Below, one piece after another: positions 1 through 10,599 of a DNA stretch of 64,000 nucleotides. Location of the stretch: positions 1,550,001 through 1,614,000 of the forward strand of contig OZ024809.1 in assembly GCA_964017045.1 (NCBI GenBank). Direction: 5' to 3'. The first letter of the stretch is position 1. Each line of letters begins with the position of its first letter. The position numbers and the translations under genes were made by a program. The notes beneath the pieces are model-generated. The model searched no databases and had not been told where the DNA came from. It saw only the letters and a list, made by a program, of their open reading frames with translations. This stretch comes from Omphiscola glabra (Eukaryota > Mollusca > Gastropoda > Lymnaeidae).

Positions 1-348
1 CCAGCCCTACCTTGATTGGGAAAAGGTTGTTTACGTTCGAAAGCGTTCTACTGGTTCAATAGAATGCTATTTGGTGCCGTCATTACTAGCATTTCTTTAC
101 TAGATGATTCTCATTTAATCCCTATATATAGGCCGGCATCTTTCCTAGCCGACAGAGAAATGTTTGCTATATTTCCTAACATATACGAGACCTCACATAA
201 TATTAACATTGTAATCTTTATGTGTGTGTGCAAATTAATATTTATATTTACGAGGTGTGCACCTTTTCATTTGATGTGCTGTAAGTGGATATAGTGTTCA
301 ATTTTCTGTATATTTGAATTTACCTTTTTATAGAAATGTAATAGTATA
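1..348. other. No recognisable gene
   Basis: AT-rich sequence before the first array. The open frame at 16-294 has no recognisable domain and no splice context, so I do not call it a gene. Confidence 0.5.
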
Positions 349-600
349 ACTAAATTGAATGATGTTAGAATCACTAACTTTTGTGGCGTAACTAAATTGA
401 ATGATGTTAGATTCACTAACTTTGGTGGCGTAACTAAATTGAATGATGTTAGAATCACTAACTTTTGTGGCGTAACTAAATTGAATGATGTTAGAATCAC
501 TAACTTTGGTGGCGTAACTAAATTAAATGATGTTAGAATCACTAACTTTGGTGGCGTAACTAAATTGAATGATGTTAGAATCACTAACTTTGGTGACGTT
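349..600. repeat. Minisatellite, 42-bp unit, 6 copies
   Basis: Six head-to-tail copies of a 42-bp unit starting AACTAAATTGAATGATG and ending GGCGT. Copies differ by single bases such as TTTTGTGG versus TTTGGTGG. The period is a multiple of three, so both strands stay open across the array. Those frames are by-products, not genes. Confidence 0.95.
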
Positions 601-1365
601 TTTCTTTGTATACTGGTTTTCAATACTCCCCTGCATAATTGTTCATTCTACGAGCCAAAACTTAAAATATATTCCATTTTCAAAACCATATCGGTACGTA
701 ACACTTTGTCTCATGCAAGTAGAAGAGTGCAAATTTCTTCAATTTTTTTCCCTGTCTAGCGAAAGATGCGAAAAATAGTGCGCCGTGAGCGTACAGACCA
801 GTCTGATCGCGTGACACGGGCTTAAATCCACCGTGTTAATTGATTTTTTAAAATGGCTTTACTGAAAGCTTCACCCCCAACTTGGTTGACCTACCCCATT
901 ACAGCCACTGGCTTTTAATCTACTGTAACATGACACGCTTGACGAAAGAGCCAAATTGCTATATGAAATCAAACGTGCTGACTTACGTAGCTAAAAATAA
1001 CCGAGAACAGGAAGTGTGTGCGATCAATAAATAAACACATCAAGAGCACCTTAACTTCTACATACAGATTGGAAATTTGGGATAATATCGCGGAACAGAG
1101 ATGGGGTCTGGAAATATCAAAGGTTACTTAATTTGATTCTCATGTGTTATGAAATTTTTTTTTTAAATAAGCAAGGGAGAGAATTTGGCTATTTCAAGGG
1201 AAACTACTCAACTGTGCAATTACCTCGCACCAGAAAAATGATGGGTATATTCGTTGACTTTGTGGTTCAAAAAGTAGAGCAAAGATGAAAATAACTTTAT
1301 GTCCAGGAGGTGGGGGAGCAAACTCACAATTTAGCAACCGTCTCTTAGAAATGCAAACTTGCAGA
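601..1365. other. No recognisable gene
   Basis: AT-rich unique-looking sequence between two arrays. I see no exon with flanking splice sites, no RNA gene and no clear transposon end. Confidence 0.4.
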
Positions 1366-2022
1366 GAAGTGTAGAGTGAGGGTGAAGTGAAGTTTTGTGA
1401 GGCGGTAAAATGTAGTGAGGTGGTGAAGTGTAGTGAGGTGGTGAAGTGTAGTGAGGAAGTGAGGTTTTGAATTGAAGTGAGATGGTGAGGTGTAGTTAGG
1501 CAGTGAAGTGTAGTGAGGCAGTGAATTGTAGTGAGGCCGTGTAGTGAGGCCGTGAAGTGTAGTGAGGCCGTGAAGTGTAGTGAGGCCGTGAAGTGTAGTG
1601 AGGCCGTGAAGTGTAGTGAGGCCGTGAAGTGTAGTGAGGCAGTGAAGTGTAGTGAGGCCGTGAAGTGTAGTGGGGCCGTGAAGTGTAGTTGGGCCGTGAA
1701 GTGTAGTGAGGCCGTGAAGTGTAGTGAGGCCGTGAAGTGTAGTGAGGCCGTGAAGTGTAGTGAGGCCGTGAAGTGTAGTGAGGCCGTGAAGTGAAGTGAG
1801 GCCGTGAAGTGTAGTGAGGCCGTGAAGTGTAGTGAGGCCGTGAAGTGTAGTGAGGCCGTGAAGTGGAGTGAGGCCGTGAAGTGTAGTGAGGCCGTGAAGT
1901 GTAGTGGGGCCATGAAGTGTAGTGGGGCCGTGAAGTGTAGTGGGGCCGTGAAGTGTAGTGAGGCAGTGAAGTGTAGTGAGGCGTTGTAGTGTAGTAAGGT
2001 AGTGAGGTGTGGTGAGGTGGTG
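1366..2022. repeat. Minisatellite, 18-bp unit, about 36 copies
   Basis: Tandem copies of GTGAAGTGTAGTGAGGCC. The left 150 bp are a more diverged form (GGTGGTGAAGTGTAGTGA) and the centre is nearly uniform. All units lack stops in one or both directions, which produces long artificial frames. Confidence 0.95.
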
Positions 2023-2163
2023 AATACGCTCATTCGGATAACTCTGATGGACATATTTTTAATCTTCGTCTTATAGCGAGCATCTCTTAGTCGTCTTCTT
2101 ATGGTGAGCATCTCTCTATAATTTTAGCTGTGTACATAGATTCTAAACGGGTAGAAAAGATAT

Positions 2164-2285
2164 TGGTGGTCTTCCCCCCCCCCCACCACATACACACTGA
2201 TTTTTCTATACCAACTCCTGTTCCCCCCCCCCCAAACCAAACTTTTTTTTTCTATACTACTCCTGCCCCCCCCCCCCTTTTTTCA
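2164..2285. repeat. Poly-C and poly-T tracts
   Basis: Three C runs of about 10-13 bases separated by T runs and short AT sequence, immediately left of the next array. Run lengths in such tracts are prone to assembly error. Confidence 0.8.
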
Positions 2286-2306
2286 CTGTTTATTTCTATA
2301 CCCAAG

Positions 2307-2746
2307 AAGGCTATAGGAGAGACAAGACAAAAGTAAAGGAGGCTATGGGAGAGACAAGACAAAAGTAAAGGAGGCTATAGGAGAGACAAGACAAAAGTAA
2401 AGGAGGCTATGGGAGAGACAAGACAAAAGTAAAGGAGGCTATAGGAGAGACAAGACAAAAGTAAAGGAGGCTATGGGAGAGACAAGACAAAAGTAAAGGA
2501 GGCTATAGGAGAGACAAGACAAAAGTAAAGGAGGCTATAGGAGAGACAAGACAAAAGTAAAGGAGGCTATGGGAGAGACAAGACAAAAGTAAAGGAGGCT
2601 ATGGGAGAGACAAGACAAAAGTAAAGGAGGCTATAGGAGAGACAAGACAAAAGTAAAGGAGGCTATGGGAGAGACAAGACAAAAGTAAAGGAGGCTATGG
2701 GAGAGACAAGACAAAAGTAAAGGAGGCTATGTGAGAGACAAGACAA
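2307..2746. repeat. Minisatellite, 32-bp unit, about 14 copies
   Basis: A 32-bp unit containing AGGCTATGGGAGAGACAAGA then CAAAAGTAAAGG. The main variation is ATAGG versus ATGGG. One strand is purine-rich. Confidence 0.95.
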
Positions 2747-3018
2747 AAAAATCCATTTACTGATTTAGTTTTGCAGGAATATCACAACCAATAATTAAGG
2801 GAAAAAAACAATTTTCACAATTAGCTTACAGCTCGGGAATCATCAAATTATCCATCCAACGACAGACAATAATAGCTGACATGTTTGCTCATAATGAATT
2901 GTTGCTGTAATATAAAATTCTACGTCCCGTATATTTGCCTTTGAACAAATGTAAACAACAGAGGTTCTCAATCTCTTCAGACATTCTCAACACATTTCTC
3001 GAACTATGGCAAACAACG

Positions 3019-3170
3019 TAGAGATACCACATATTACGCGACTATGGGCTAAAAATGGCAGAGATACCACATACTCCCAGACTATGGGCTAAAAATGTAT
3101 AGAGATACCACATATTCCCCAAATATGGGCTAAAATCCCAGAGATACCATAATTTCCCCGACCATGATAT
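3019..3170. repeat. Short array, unit about 43 bp, 3.5 copies
   Basis: Degenerate copies containing GAGATACCACATATTCCC and ACTATGGGCTAAAAATG. Confidence 0.8.
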
Positions 3171-3239
3171 CAAGAGTGGCGCATTGAATTTTTTAAACTG
3201 AATTCTCCAAAGTACCAGTTCTGCCAATTATAATCTTTT

Positions 3240-3650
3240 GGTACTTATCAAAAGTACAAAACTCTATTGTTCTGGGTAAGAATAATCTCTAATGTTCTGA
3301 GTAAGTACAAATCTCTAATTTCCTGGGTAAGTACAAAACTCTAATGTCCTGGGTAAGTAAAAAGCTCTATTGTTCTGGGTAATTATAATCTCTAATGTCC
3401 TGAGTAAGTACAAAACTCGAATGGTCTGGGTAAGTACAAAACTCTAATGTACTGGTAAGTAAAAAAAAAACTCTATTGTCCTGGGTCAGTACAAAACTCT
3501 AATGTCCTGGGTAAGTACAAAACTCTAATGTCCTGGGTCAGTACAAAACTCTAATGTCCTGGGTAAGTACAAAACTCTAATGTCCTGGGTAAGTACAAAA
3601 CTCTAATGTCCTGGGTAAGTACAAAACCTTTATGTCCTGGGTAAGTGTCA
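3240..3650. repeat. Minisatellite, 26-bp unit, about 15 copies
   Basis: Units contain GGGTAAGTACAAAACTCTAA followed by TGTCCT. The left copies are more diverged than the right ones. Each unit carries a GTAAGT motif resembling a 5' splice site, but no exon adjoins it. Confidence 0.9.
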
Positions 3651-4350
3651 TCAGGGGCAGCTCAGAAAGAATCTTCGGTAAACTAAGTGTAATATAATAA
3701 AAACAATTTCTACATAAATACGTGCAGAAATGTTTGAAAGTTTTGAATCGGAATAATTACAGAACAGTACAGTTTTATTTCTCAAGCACCACTCCCCGCT
3801 CCCTTTTACCCTTTGTTATAGCACCCTGCCCCACAGATTAAGAAGCTCTGATTAACCGACTCTGTCAATCCCCGACTTAGCACGGGAGGCGCAAGTACGC
3901 ATTAACCCATAAACACCGTATCAAACATATCACCGAAATGATTTCAATGTTACCTTTAAAAAAAAAAACAGACCAGTGGTTCTCAAAACTTTTCCGATTA
4001 TACACCGTTTAATTTCTTATTATCGGCAATGCATGTAATTCGCCATAAACCGCCATGAAAATTAATGTCTGATAATTAATGCGACTATTGCAAAGCGTCG
4101 TTCTAACAGCTGCATAGACAGAGAGGCACCCTAAAAGAGCTGATGTGAGATCCAATTAGCAACGAAATTACTCATATCAGCAAAATAATCCGTTACGGAA
4201 AGTAGTCCAGGTAAATATGTTATTATGTTTCTTGAAACGTTGCTTCTCACTTGATTAGGCCTAAACTAGTCGTTAAAGATGGGGTTTATTGTGGCAATGA
4301 GGGTAGGAGATGGTGGGCTACTTCAAAAGTGGATGTTGTGTACGAGAATA
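3651..4350. other. Spacer with a possible hAT transposon end
   Basis: No gene seen. At 3974 the sequence CAGTGGTTCTCAA matches the terminal motif common in hAT-type miniature elements, but I find no matching right end or target-site duplication. It may be a truncated copy. Confidence 0.3.
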
Positions 4351-4351
4351 G

Positions 4352-5760
4352 GTTGAGTAAGGTAGTATGATGCTGGTAGTATGATGCTGGTAGTATGATG
4401 CGGGTAGTATAATGCTGGTAGTATGATGCGGGTAGTATGTAATGATGCAAAGGATGGACAGGATGTAATGATGCAAATGATGTAATGATGCAAAGGATGT
4501 AATGATGCAAAGGATGGAAAGGATGTAATGATGCAAAGGATGTAATGATGCAAAGGATGTAATGATGCAAAGGATGTAATGATGCAAAGGATTTAATGAT
4601 GCAAAGGATGTAATGATGCAAAGGATGTAATGATAAAAAGGATGTAATGATGCAAAGGATGTAATGATGCAAAGGATGGAAAGGATGTTATGATGCAAAG
4701 GATGTAATGATGCAAAGGATGTAATGATGCAAAGGATTTAATGATGCAAAGGATGTAATGATGCAAAGGATGTAATGATGCAAAGGATGTAATGATGCAA
4801 AGGATGTAATGATGCAAAGGATGGAAAGGATGTAATGATGCAAAGGATGTAATGATGCAAAGGATGTAATGATACAAAGGATGTAATTATGCAAAGGATG
4901 TAATTATGCAAAGGATGGAAAGGATGCAAATGATGCAAAGGATGTAATGATGAAAAGGATGTAATGATGCAAAGGATGTAATGATGCAAAGGATGGAAAG
5001 GATGTAATGATGCAAAGGATGGAAAGGATGTAATGATGCAAAGGATGGAAAGGATGTAATGATGCAAAGGATGGAAAGGATGTAATGATGCAAAGGATGT
5101 AATGATGCAAAGGAAGTAAGATGCAAAGGATGTAATGATGCAAAGGATGTAATGATGAAAAGGATGTAATGATGCAAAGGATGTAATGATGCAAAGGATG
5201 GAAAGGATGTTATGATGCAAAGGATGTAATGATGCAAAGGATGTAATGATGCAAAGGATTTAATGATGCAAAGGATGTAATAATGCAAAGGATGTAATGA
5301 TGCAAAGGATGTAATGATGAAAAGGATGTAATGATGCAAAGGATGTAATGATGCAAAGGATGGAAAGGATGTAATGATGTAAAGGATGTAATGATGCAAA
5401 GGATGTAATGATGCAAAGGATGTAATGATGCAAAGGATGTAATGATGCAAAGGATAGAAAGGATGTAATGATGTGAAAGGTGGACAGGATGTGAAGGTTG
5501 TAATAATGTGAATGATGTAAGGAAGTAAGGATGTGATGGATCTTATGGTGCGCAATATGAAAGGATGCAAATGATGTAATGGTTAGAAGGACAAAAGGAT
5601 GCAAAGGATGTAAAGTTGTGAAGAATTTAAGGATGCAAAGGGTGTATGTAAGGATGGAAATGATGTATCTAAGGATGCAAAGGATGTATGTAAGGATGCA
5701 AAGGATGTATGTAAGGATGTACCAAGGATGTACCTAAGGATACATAGAATGTACGGCTCT
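4352..5760. repeat. Minisatellite, 17-bp unit, about 75 copies
   Basis: Main unit ATGATGCAAAGGATGTA. The left edge (4352-4440) is a separate 14-15-bp variant, GTAGTATGATGCTG. GGATGGAA insertions recur through the array and the right tail from 5465 is degenerate. The long minus-strand frames rich in His, Ile and Leu are artefacts of this array. Confidence 0.95.
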
Positions 5761-5885
5761 GTCTGATACATCAATGATTGAACTAGGAATGGTGAGCACC
5801 TAAGGCCCTTGCCTAGCACTCAATGTGACATTAATAGAGCCAGGATAAGGATCCATCCTAAATTTAGTTTAGGATCCCACATTTT

Positions 5886-6205
5886 GTCAAGAATCCCACC
5901 AAATAAGTCATTCTACCAAATAAGTCATTCTACCTATTAAGTCATCCCACCAAATAAGTCATTCTACCAAATAAGTCATTCTACCAAATAAGTCATTCTA
6001 CCAAATAAGTCATCCCACCAAATATGTCATTCCCCCAAATAAGTCATCCCACCAAATCAAGTCATCTCACCAAATCAAGTCATCCCACCAAATCAAGACA
6101 TTCCACCAAATAAGTCAACCAAGTGTGTGTCCATCACTGCCAAGAGTGTGTACATCACTGCCAAGAGTGTGTACATCTGCCAAGAGTGTGTACATCACTG
6201 CCTTA
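5886..6205. repeat. Two adjoining arrays, 17-bp and 21-bp units
   Basis: From 5886 to about 6118 the unit is CCAAATAAGTCATTCTA with variants. From 6119 to 6205 it changes to a 21-bp unit containing CCAAGAGTGTGTACATCACT, four copies. The second array ends 17 bp below a candidate exon on the minus strand. Confidence 0.9.
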
Positions 6206-6221
6206 TTAAATGAGTACTCAC

Positions 6222-6277
6222 TCATGTTCCGGGTGCGTCAGTGACTCCTCCTCTGCTATCTGCGGGGCCGTCTCCAT
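6222..6277 (-). CDS. Candidate first coding exon, unidentified gene
   Basis: Read on the minus strand, an ATG in a strong start context (ACCATGG) at 6277-6275 opens 18 codons, METAPQIAEEESLTHPEH, followed by GA and a strong 5' splice site GTGAGTAC. The stretch is more GC-rich than its surroundings and the peptide is acidic and non-repetitive. If real, this is a phase-2 first coding exon. The remaining exons would lie to the left, within or beyond the arrays at 1-6.2 kb, where I found none. I do not recognise the protein. The upstream 250 bp could be 5' untranslated sequence or promoter. Confidence 0.4.
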
Positions 6278-6543
6278 GGTACAGTGAGGTCAAGGACTAT
6301 CTGCAGACACAAGACACAACAGCCTTCGATCCTTCTGTAATATCACTCTATCAATCACCGACTTGTCTGCTAATGACCTGATTTTTAGTGTCTCCTCCGA
6401 TGTATTCAAATATTGCCGATTATGCCATTTCGTATTATATTCCACAGCTGCTACACTTGCCTTGTCTACAGGAGAGTCCAGTAAAAACTTGTATCGAATG
6501 TCTCCTCTATGTCAGTGATGCGTTATGGTTCAGTGAGACTTGG

Positions 6544-6680
6544 CTGAAATTAGAAAAATTCTGAAATTAGAAAAATTCTGAAATTAGAAAAATTCTGAAA
6601 TTAGAAAAATTCTGAAATTAGAACAATTCTGAAATTAGAACAATTCTGAAATTAGAACAATTCTGAAATTAGAACAATTT
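6544..6680. repeat. Minisatellite, 17-bp unit, about 8 copies
   Basis: Copies of CTGAAATTAGAAAAATT. The right half carries AACAATT instead of AAAAATT, so the variant spread as a block. Confidence 0.9.
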
Positions 6681-6827
6681 TTTTTTTTAACTGTGGTATT
6701 AAAATGAATTGAAAAAAATCATTGAACATTAGCAACAAGAGATTATTTTTTTTTAACTTTAACAGTTGTTTTTTTTAAAATCAACTTTCTGTTTTAATTA
6801 AGACTTAAGTGGGGTGCAATTGTCTAC

Positions 6828-7206
6828 ACATCCCTCGACGCACTGTATTTAAACTGAGGTTAAGCTCCAATATACACATCCCTCGTCGCACTGTATTTAA
6901 ACTGAAGTTAAGCGCCAATATACACATCCCTCGTCGCACTGTATTTAAACTGAGGTTAAGCTCCAATAAACACATCCCCCGACGCACTGTATTTAAACTG
7001 AGGTTAAGCTCCAATATACACATCCTTTGTCGCACTGTATTTAAACTGAAGTTAAGCTGCAATATACACATCTCTCGACGCACTGTATTTAAACTGAGGT
7101 TAAGCGCCAACATACACATCCCTCGAAGCACTGTATTTAAACTGAAGTTAAGCTCCAATATACACATCCCTCGAAGCACTGTATTTAGACTGAAGTAAAG
7201 CTCCAG
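6828..7206. repeat. Minisatellite, 48-bp unit, 8 copies
   Basis: A 48-bp unit containing ACACATCCCTCGTCGCACTG and TATTTAAACTGAAGTTAAGC. The period is a multiple of three, so long frames occur on both strands. They have no domain and are not called genes. Confidence 0.95.
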
Positions 7207-7435
7207 TATCTTTTCTCTCTACTCGCATTCCCATTTGATGGAGAGTTATGTGTGTGGTTTATAGACACTGACATTTTTAGATTGAGACTTCCTCGTTCAG
7301 TGATCTCCTGGTGAACGAGCTGGAAAAGAATACTGGGTCATCTGAGGGGGGTTGATACTGTCGCTGTAATTATCGTGGTTAACAGCGTTTGCTGTGCTGA
7401 GTGAACAGGTGATTGGGTGAGCACATACATATTGT

Positions 7436-7932
7436 TTAGTTTTATGGCTAGGTAAAGATTTATGGCTAGGTAAAGAGTTATGGCTAGGTAGAGAGTTATG
7501 GCTAGGTAAAGAGTTATGGCTAGGTAGAGAGTTATGGCTAGGTAAAGAGTTATGGCTAGGTAGAGAGTTATGGCTAGGTAAAGAGTTATGGCTAGGTAAA
7601 GAGTTATGGCTAGGTAAAGATTTATGGCTAGGTAAAGATTTATGGCTAGGTAAAGAGTTACGGCTAGGTAAAGAGTTATGGCTAGGTAAAGAGTTATGGC
7701 TAGGTAAAGATTTATGGCTAGGTAAAGATTTATGGCTAGGTAAAGAGTTATGGCTAGGTAAAGAGTTATGGCTAGGTAAAGAGTTATGGCTAGGTAAAGA
7801 TTTATGGCTAGGTAAAGAGTTATGGCTAGGTAAAGATTTATGGCTAGGTAAAGAGTTATGGCTAGGTAGAGAGTTATGGCTAGGTAAAGAGTTATGGCTA
7901 GGTAGAGAGTTATGGCTAGGTAAAGAGTTAAT
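7436..7932. repeat. Minisatellite, 18-bp unit, about 27 copies
   Basis: Unit TATGGCTAGGTAAAGAGT, with AAAGATT and AGAGAGT variants interleaved. The GGTAAAG in each unit resembles a weak 5' splice site. The long minus-strand frame is an array artefact. Confidence 0.95.
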
Positions 7933-7980
7933 TACCTTTAACCGGCATTTTGTAAGCATGGGGTGTTTAAATAAGTAAAA

Positions 7981-8297
7981 TAGGTTAGCACTAAGATGTA
8001 CAACCTAGGTTAGCACTAAGATGTACAACCTAGGTTAGCACTAAGATGGACAAGATCGGGCATCATTAAGGTGGACAACCTAGGGCAGCACTAAGATGGA
8101 CAACCTAAGAACAGCACTAAGGTGGACAACCTATGAACAGCACAAAGATGGACAACCTAGATTAGCACTAAGATGGACAACCTAGGGCAGCATTAAGATG
8201 GACAACCTAGGGAAGCATTAGGATGGACAACCTAGGGCAGCACTAAGATGGACAACCTAAGAACAGCACTAAGATGGACAACCTAGGTTATCACTAA
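7981..8297. repeat. Minisatellite, 25-bp unit, about 12 copies
   Basis: Diverged copies containing GCACTAAGATGGACAACCTA. Variation is higher than in neighbouring arrays, which suggests greater age. Confidence 0.9.
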
Positions 8298-8364
8298 CAT
8301 GGACAACCACGGTCAGCAGAAAAATGTCCAGCCCTTGGAAGACACAATGAGACAAACTCATTGG

Positions 8365-8560
8365 TTGTCGACCAAAGCATTGCTTGTAGACCAAGTCATT
8401 GCTCGTAGACCAAGTCATTGATTGTAGACCAAGCCATTGATTGTAGACCAAGTCATTGATTGTAGACCAACTCATTGTAGACCAAGTCATTGCTTGCAGA
8501 CCATGTCATAGTAGACCAAGTCATTGCCTGTAGACCAGCACTTTGCTGGTAGACCTTACT
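8365..8560. repeat. Minisatellite, 19-bp unit, about 10 copies
   Basis: Copies of GTAGACCAAGTCATTGATT with several truncated units. Confidence 0.9.
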
Positions 8561-8599
8561 ACAACCGCCTGAGATCCTATCGTGTGATGCACGCGACTG

Positions 8600-8905
8600 C
8601 GCCAATATGACACCACTCAACTCTCGCGCTCACGGCACTGGGCCAATATGTCACCACTCACTCTCGTCACAAGTACCTGCACTCATCTCGCGCTCACGGT
8701 ACTGGGCCAATATGTCACCACTCACTCTCGTCACAAGTACCTGCACTCATATCGTGCTCACGGTCACGGTACTGGGCCAATATGTCACCACTCACTCTCG
8801 TCACAAGTACCTGCACTCACTCTCGCGCTCACGGTACTGGGCCAATATGTCACCACTCTCGTCACAAGTACCTGCACTCATCTCGTGCTCACGGTCACGG
8901 TAACC
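8600..8905. repeat. Minisatellite, 64-bp unit, about 4.7 copies
   Basis: A 64-bp unit containing CTGGGCCAATATGTCACCAC and CACAAGTACCTGCACTCA. Internal duplications of CACGGT occur in two copies. Confidence 0.9.
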
Positions 8906-9235
8906 TTCATTCAAGCTGTTTCATCGTAGTCAAACGTATATTTACATAACAACGGGGTCAAGGTCACGGTTGGGATTTCGTTGGTGTACTTGGCCCATTT
9001 CCATCTTAGATGTAACTTGTAAGGCTTTTCCTGGTTCTTAGTTCAAAATTACGGGAATCATCTTTATTTTATCCACAGTCCAACCCTAACACTGACCTTC
9101 AGTGTCCTTAGAATTTTGTCTACACTACACAAACCCCTGCATAGACTTCTGTGTCCTTATTAACACATCTTTATAACGTCAATCTGTGATTGTAGATACT
9201 TCACTTACGTCATTGGGTATCACGAAGGGAGATAG
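8906..9235. other. No recognisable gene
   Basis: Non-repetitive sequence between two arrays. No exon, RNA gene or transposon end is seen. Confidence 0.4.
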
Positions 9236-9965
9236 AGGCGGATATGGGGAGGGGGAGAAAGAGGGAGAGAAAGAGGCAGCGAAAGAGAGAGAGAAAGAGG
9301 GAGAGAAGGAGAAAGAGGGAGAGAAAGAGAAGGAGAAAGAGGGAGAGAAAGAGAGAGAGAAGGAGAAAGAGGGAGAGAAGGAGAAAGAGGGAGAGAAGGA
9401 GAAAGAGGGAGATAAAGAGAGAGAGAAGGAGAAAGAGGGAGAAAGAGGGAGAGAAGGAGAAAGAGGGAGAGAAGGAGAAAGAGGGAGAGAAGGAGAAAGA
9501 GGGAGAGAAAGAGAGAGAGAAGGAGAAAGAGGGAGAGAAGGAGAAAGAGGGATAGAAGGAGAAAGAGGGAGATAAAGAGGCAGCGAAAGAGAGAGAGAAG
9601 GAGAGAGAGAAGGAGAAAGAGGGATAGAAAGAGAGAGAGAAGGAGAAAGAGGAGGAGAAAGAGGGAGAGAAAGAGAGAGAGAAGGAGAAAGAGGGAGAGA
9701 AAGAGAAGGAGAAAGAGGGAGAGAAAGAGAAGGAGAAAGAGGGAGAGAAGGAGAAAGAGAGAGAGAAGGAGAAAGAGGGAGAGAAAGAGGGAGAGATGAG
9801 AAAGAGGGAGAGAAAGAAATGCATTAGAGATGGGATTGGTTTGGGAAATAAGGGTAATTACAGAGTGAAAAAGAGAGCGGCAGAGAGAGGCAGATAGAGA
9901 GGGAAATAACGATAGATGGGATGTAAAGACCAAGAGGAGGAAACAGAGGGAGATGGAGACAGAGA
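9236..9965. repeat. Purine-only GA-rich tract of about 700 bp
   Basis: Nearly uninterrupted purines on the plus strand, built from GAGAAGGAGAAAGAGGGA with GAGAAAGAGAGA variants. The mirror-like polypurine strand is of the kind that can form triplex (H-DNA). The Lys/Glu/Arg and Ser/Phe frames here are artefacts. Confidence 0.95.
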
Positions 9966-10054
9966 GATGGATAAAAAAATATTTAATTTAGAGAGGGAGA
10001 GAACTCATAAAGAGGGGAAGACAAAGATCAAATAGTGCACAACTTTTCGGCCAT

Positions 10055-10178
10055 TCAAAATAGCAATCAAGGTACGCAGCTAGCTGAAGTAGTTGTCATG
10101 TCAGCTGTCGCAACCCTTCACAATAGCAATCAAGGTACGCAGCTAGCTGAAGTAGTTGTCATGTCAGCTGTCGCAATC
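10055..10178. repeat. Direct duplication, 63-bp period, 2 copies
   Basis: Two near-identical copies containing TAGCAATCAAGGTACGCAGC and TAGTTGTCATGTCAGCTGTC. Confidence 0.9.
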
Positions 10179-10433
10179 AAGTCAGTCAATTAAATAGAGT
10201 AAATAACAGTGTGATTAGACATCTACTGAACTTACTGCCCACCCCAAATGTAACTATGCCTAAAGGGGGTAATATGTATGATCATATATTTATATATAAT
10301 ACTAAGTAATGTTAAGGCCTTAGAAGCTTACACTTTAACTTTGAGTTAGAACTTAAACTTGTAGACTACCAATTTTAGATAGTGTGTTAAAATAGATATT
10401 ATGGAGCCTAGTATGTAAACAATAGTCCAGTTT

Positions 10434-10591
10434 CAGTGGCGTAGCGAGCTTAACTCGCGCCCGGGGCACAATACCTTTTTAGCGCCCCCCCCCTATTCGA
10501 AAACCCTTCAATATTATATGTAAAATATACCCCTTTGTGAGTAGCGCCCGGGGCATGATGCCCCCCTTGCCCCCCCTTCGCTACGCCACTG
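10434..10591. mobile_element. hAT-type miniature transposon (MITE)
   Basis: Complete element of 158 bp. The ends are CAGTGGCGTAGCGAG and its reverse complement CTTCGCTACGCCACTG. It is flanked by a perfect 8-bp target-site duplication, TCCAGTTT, at 10426-10433 and 10592-10599. The 8-bp duplication and CAGTG termini fit the hAT superfamily. There is no coding capacity. Diverged relatives lie at 33911 and 54708, and perhaps 26356. Confidence 0.9.
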
Positions 10592-10599
10592 TCCAGTTT

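Noticed and set aside
4286..5604. Several long overlapping minus-strand frames rich in His, Ile and Leu
   Set aside because: They are different registers of the 17-bp array. A 17-bp period cycles through all frames, so overlap of many frames is expected.
7297..7959. Minus-strand frame of repeated Ser-Leu-Pro-Ser-His
   Set aside because: Direct product of the 18-bp array. There is no non-repetitive protein region.
4352..8560. CRISPR array
   Set aside because: The units are contiguous with no unique spacers, and the window is a eukaryotic genome.
9186..9933. Lys/Glu-rich and Ser/Phe-rich frames
   Set aside because: They arise from the GA-only purine tract on one strand and its complement.
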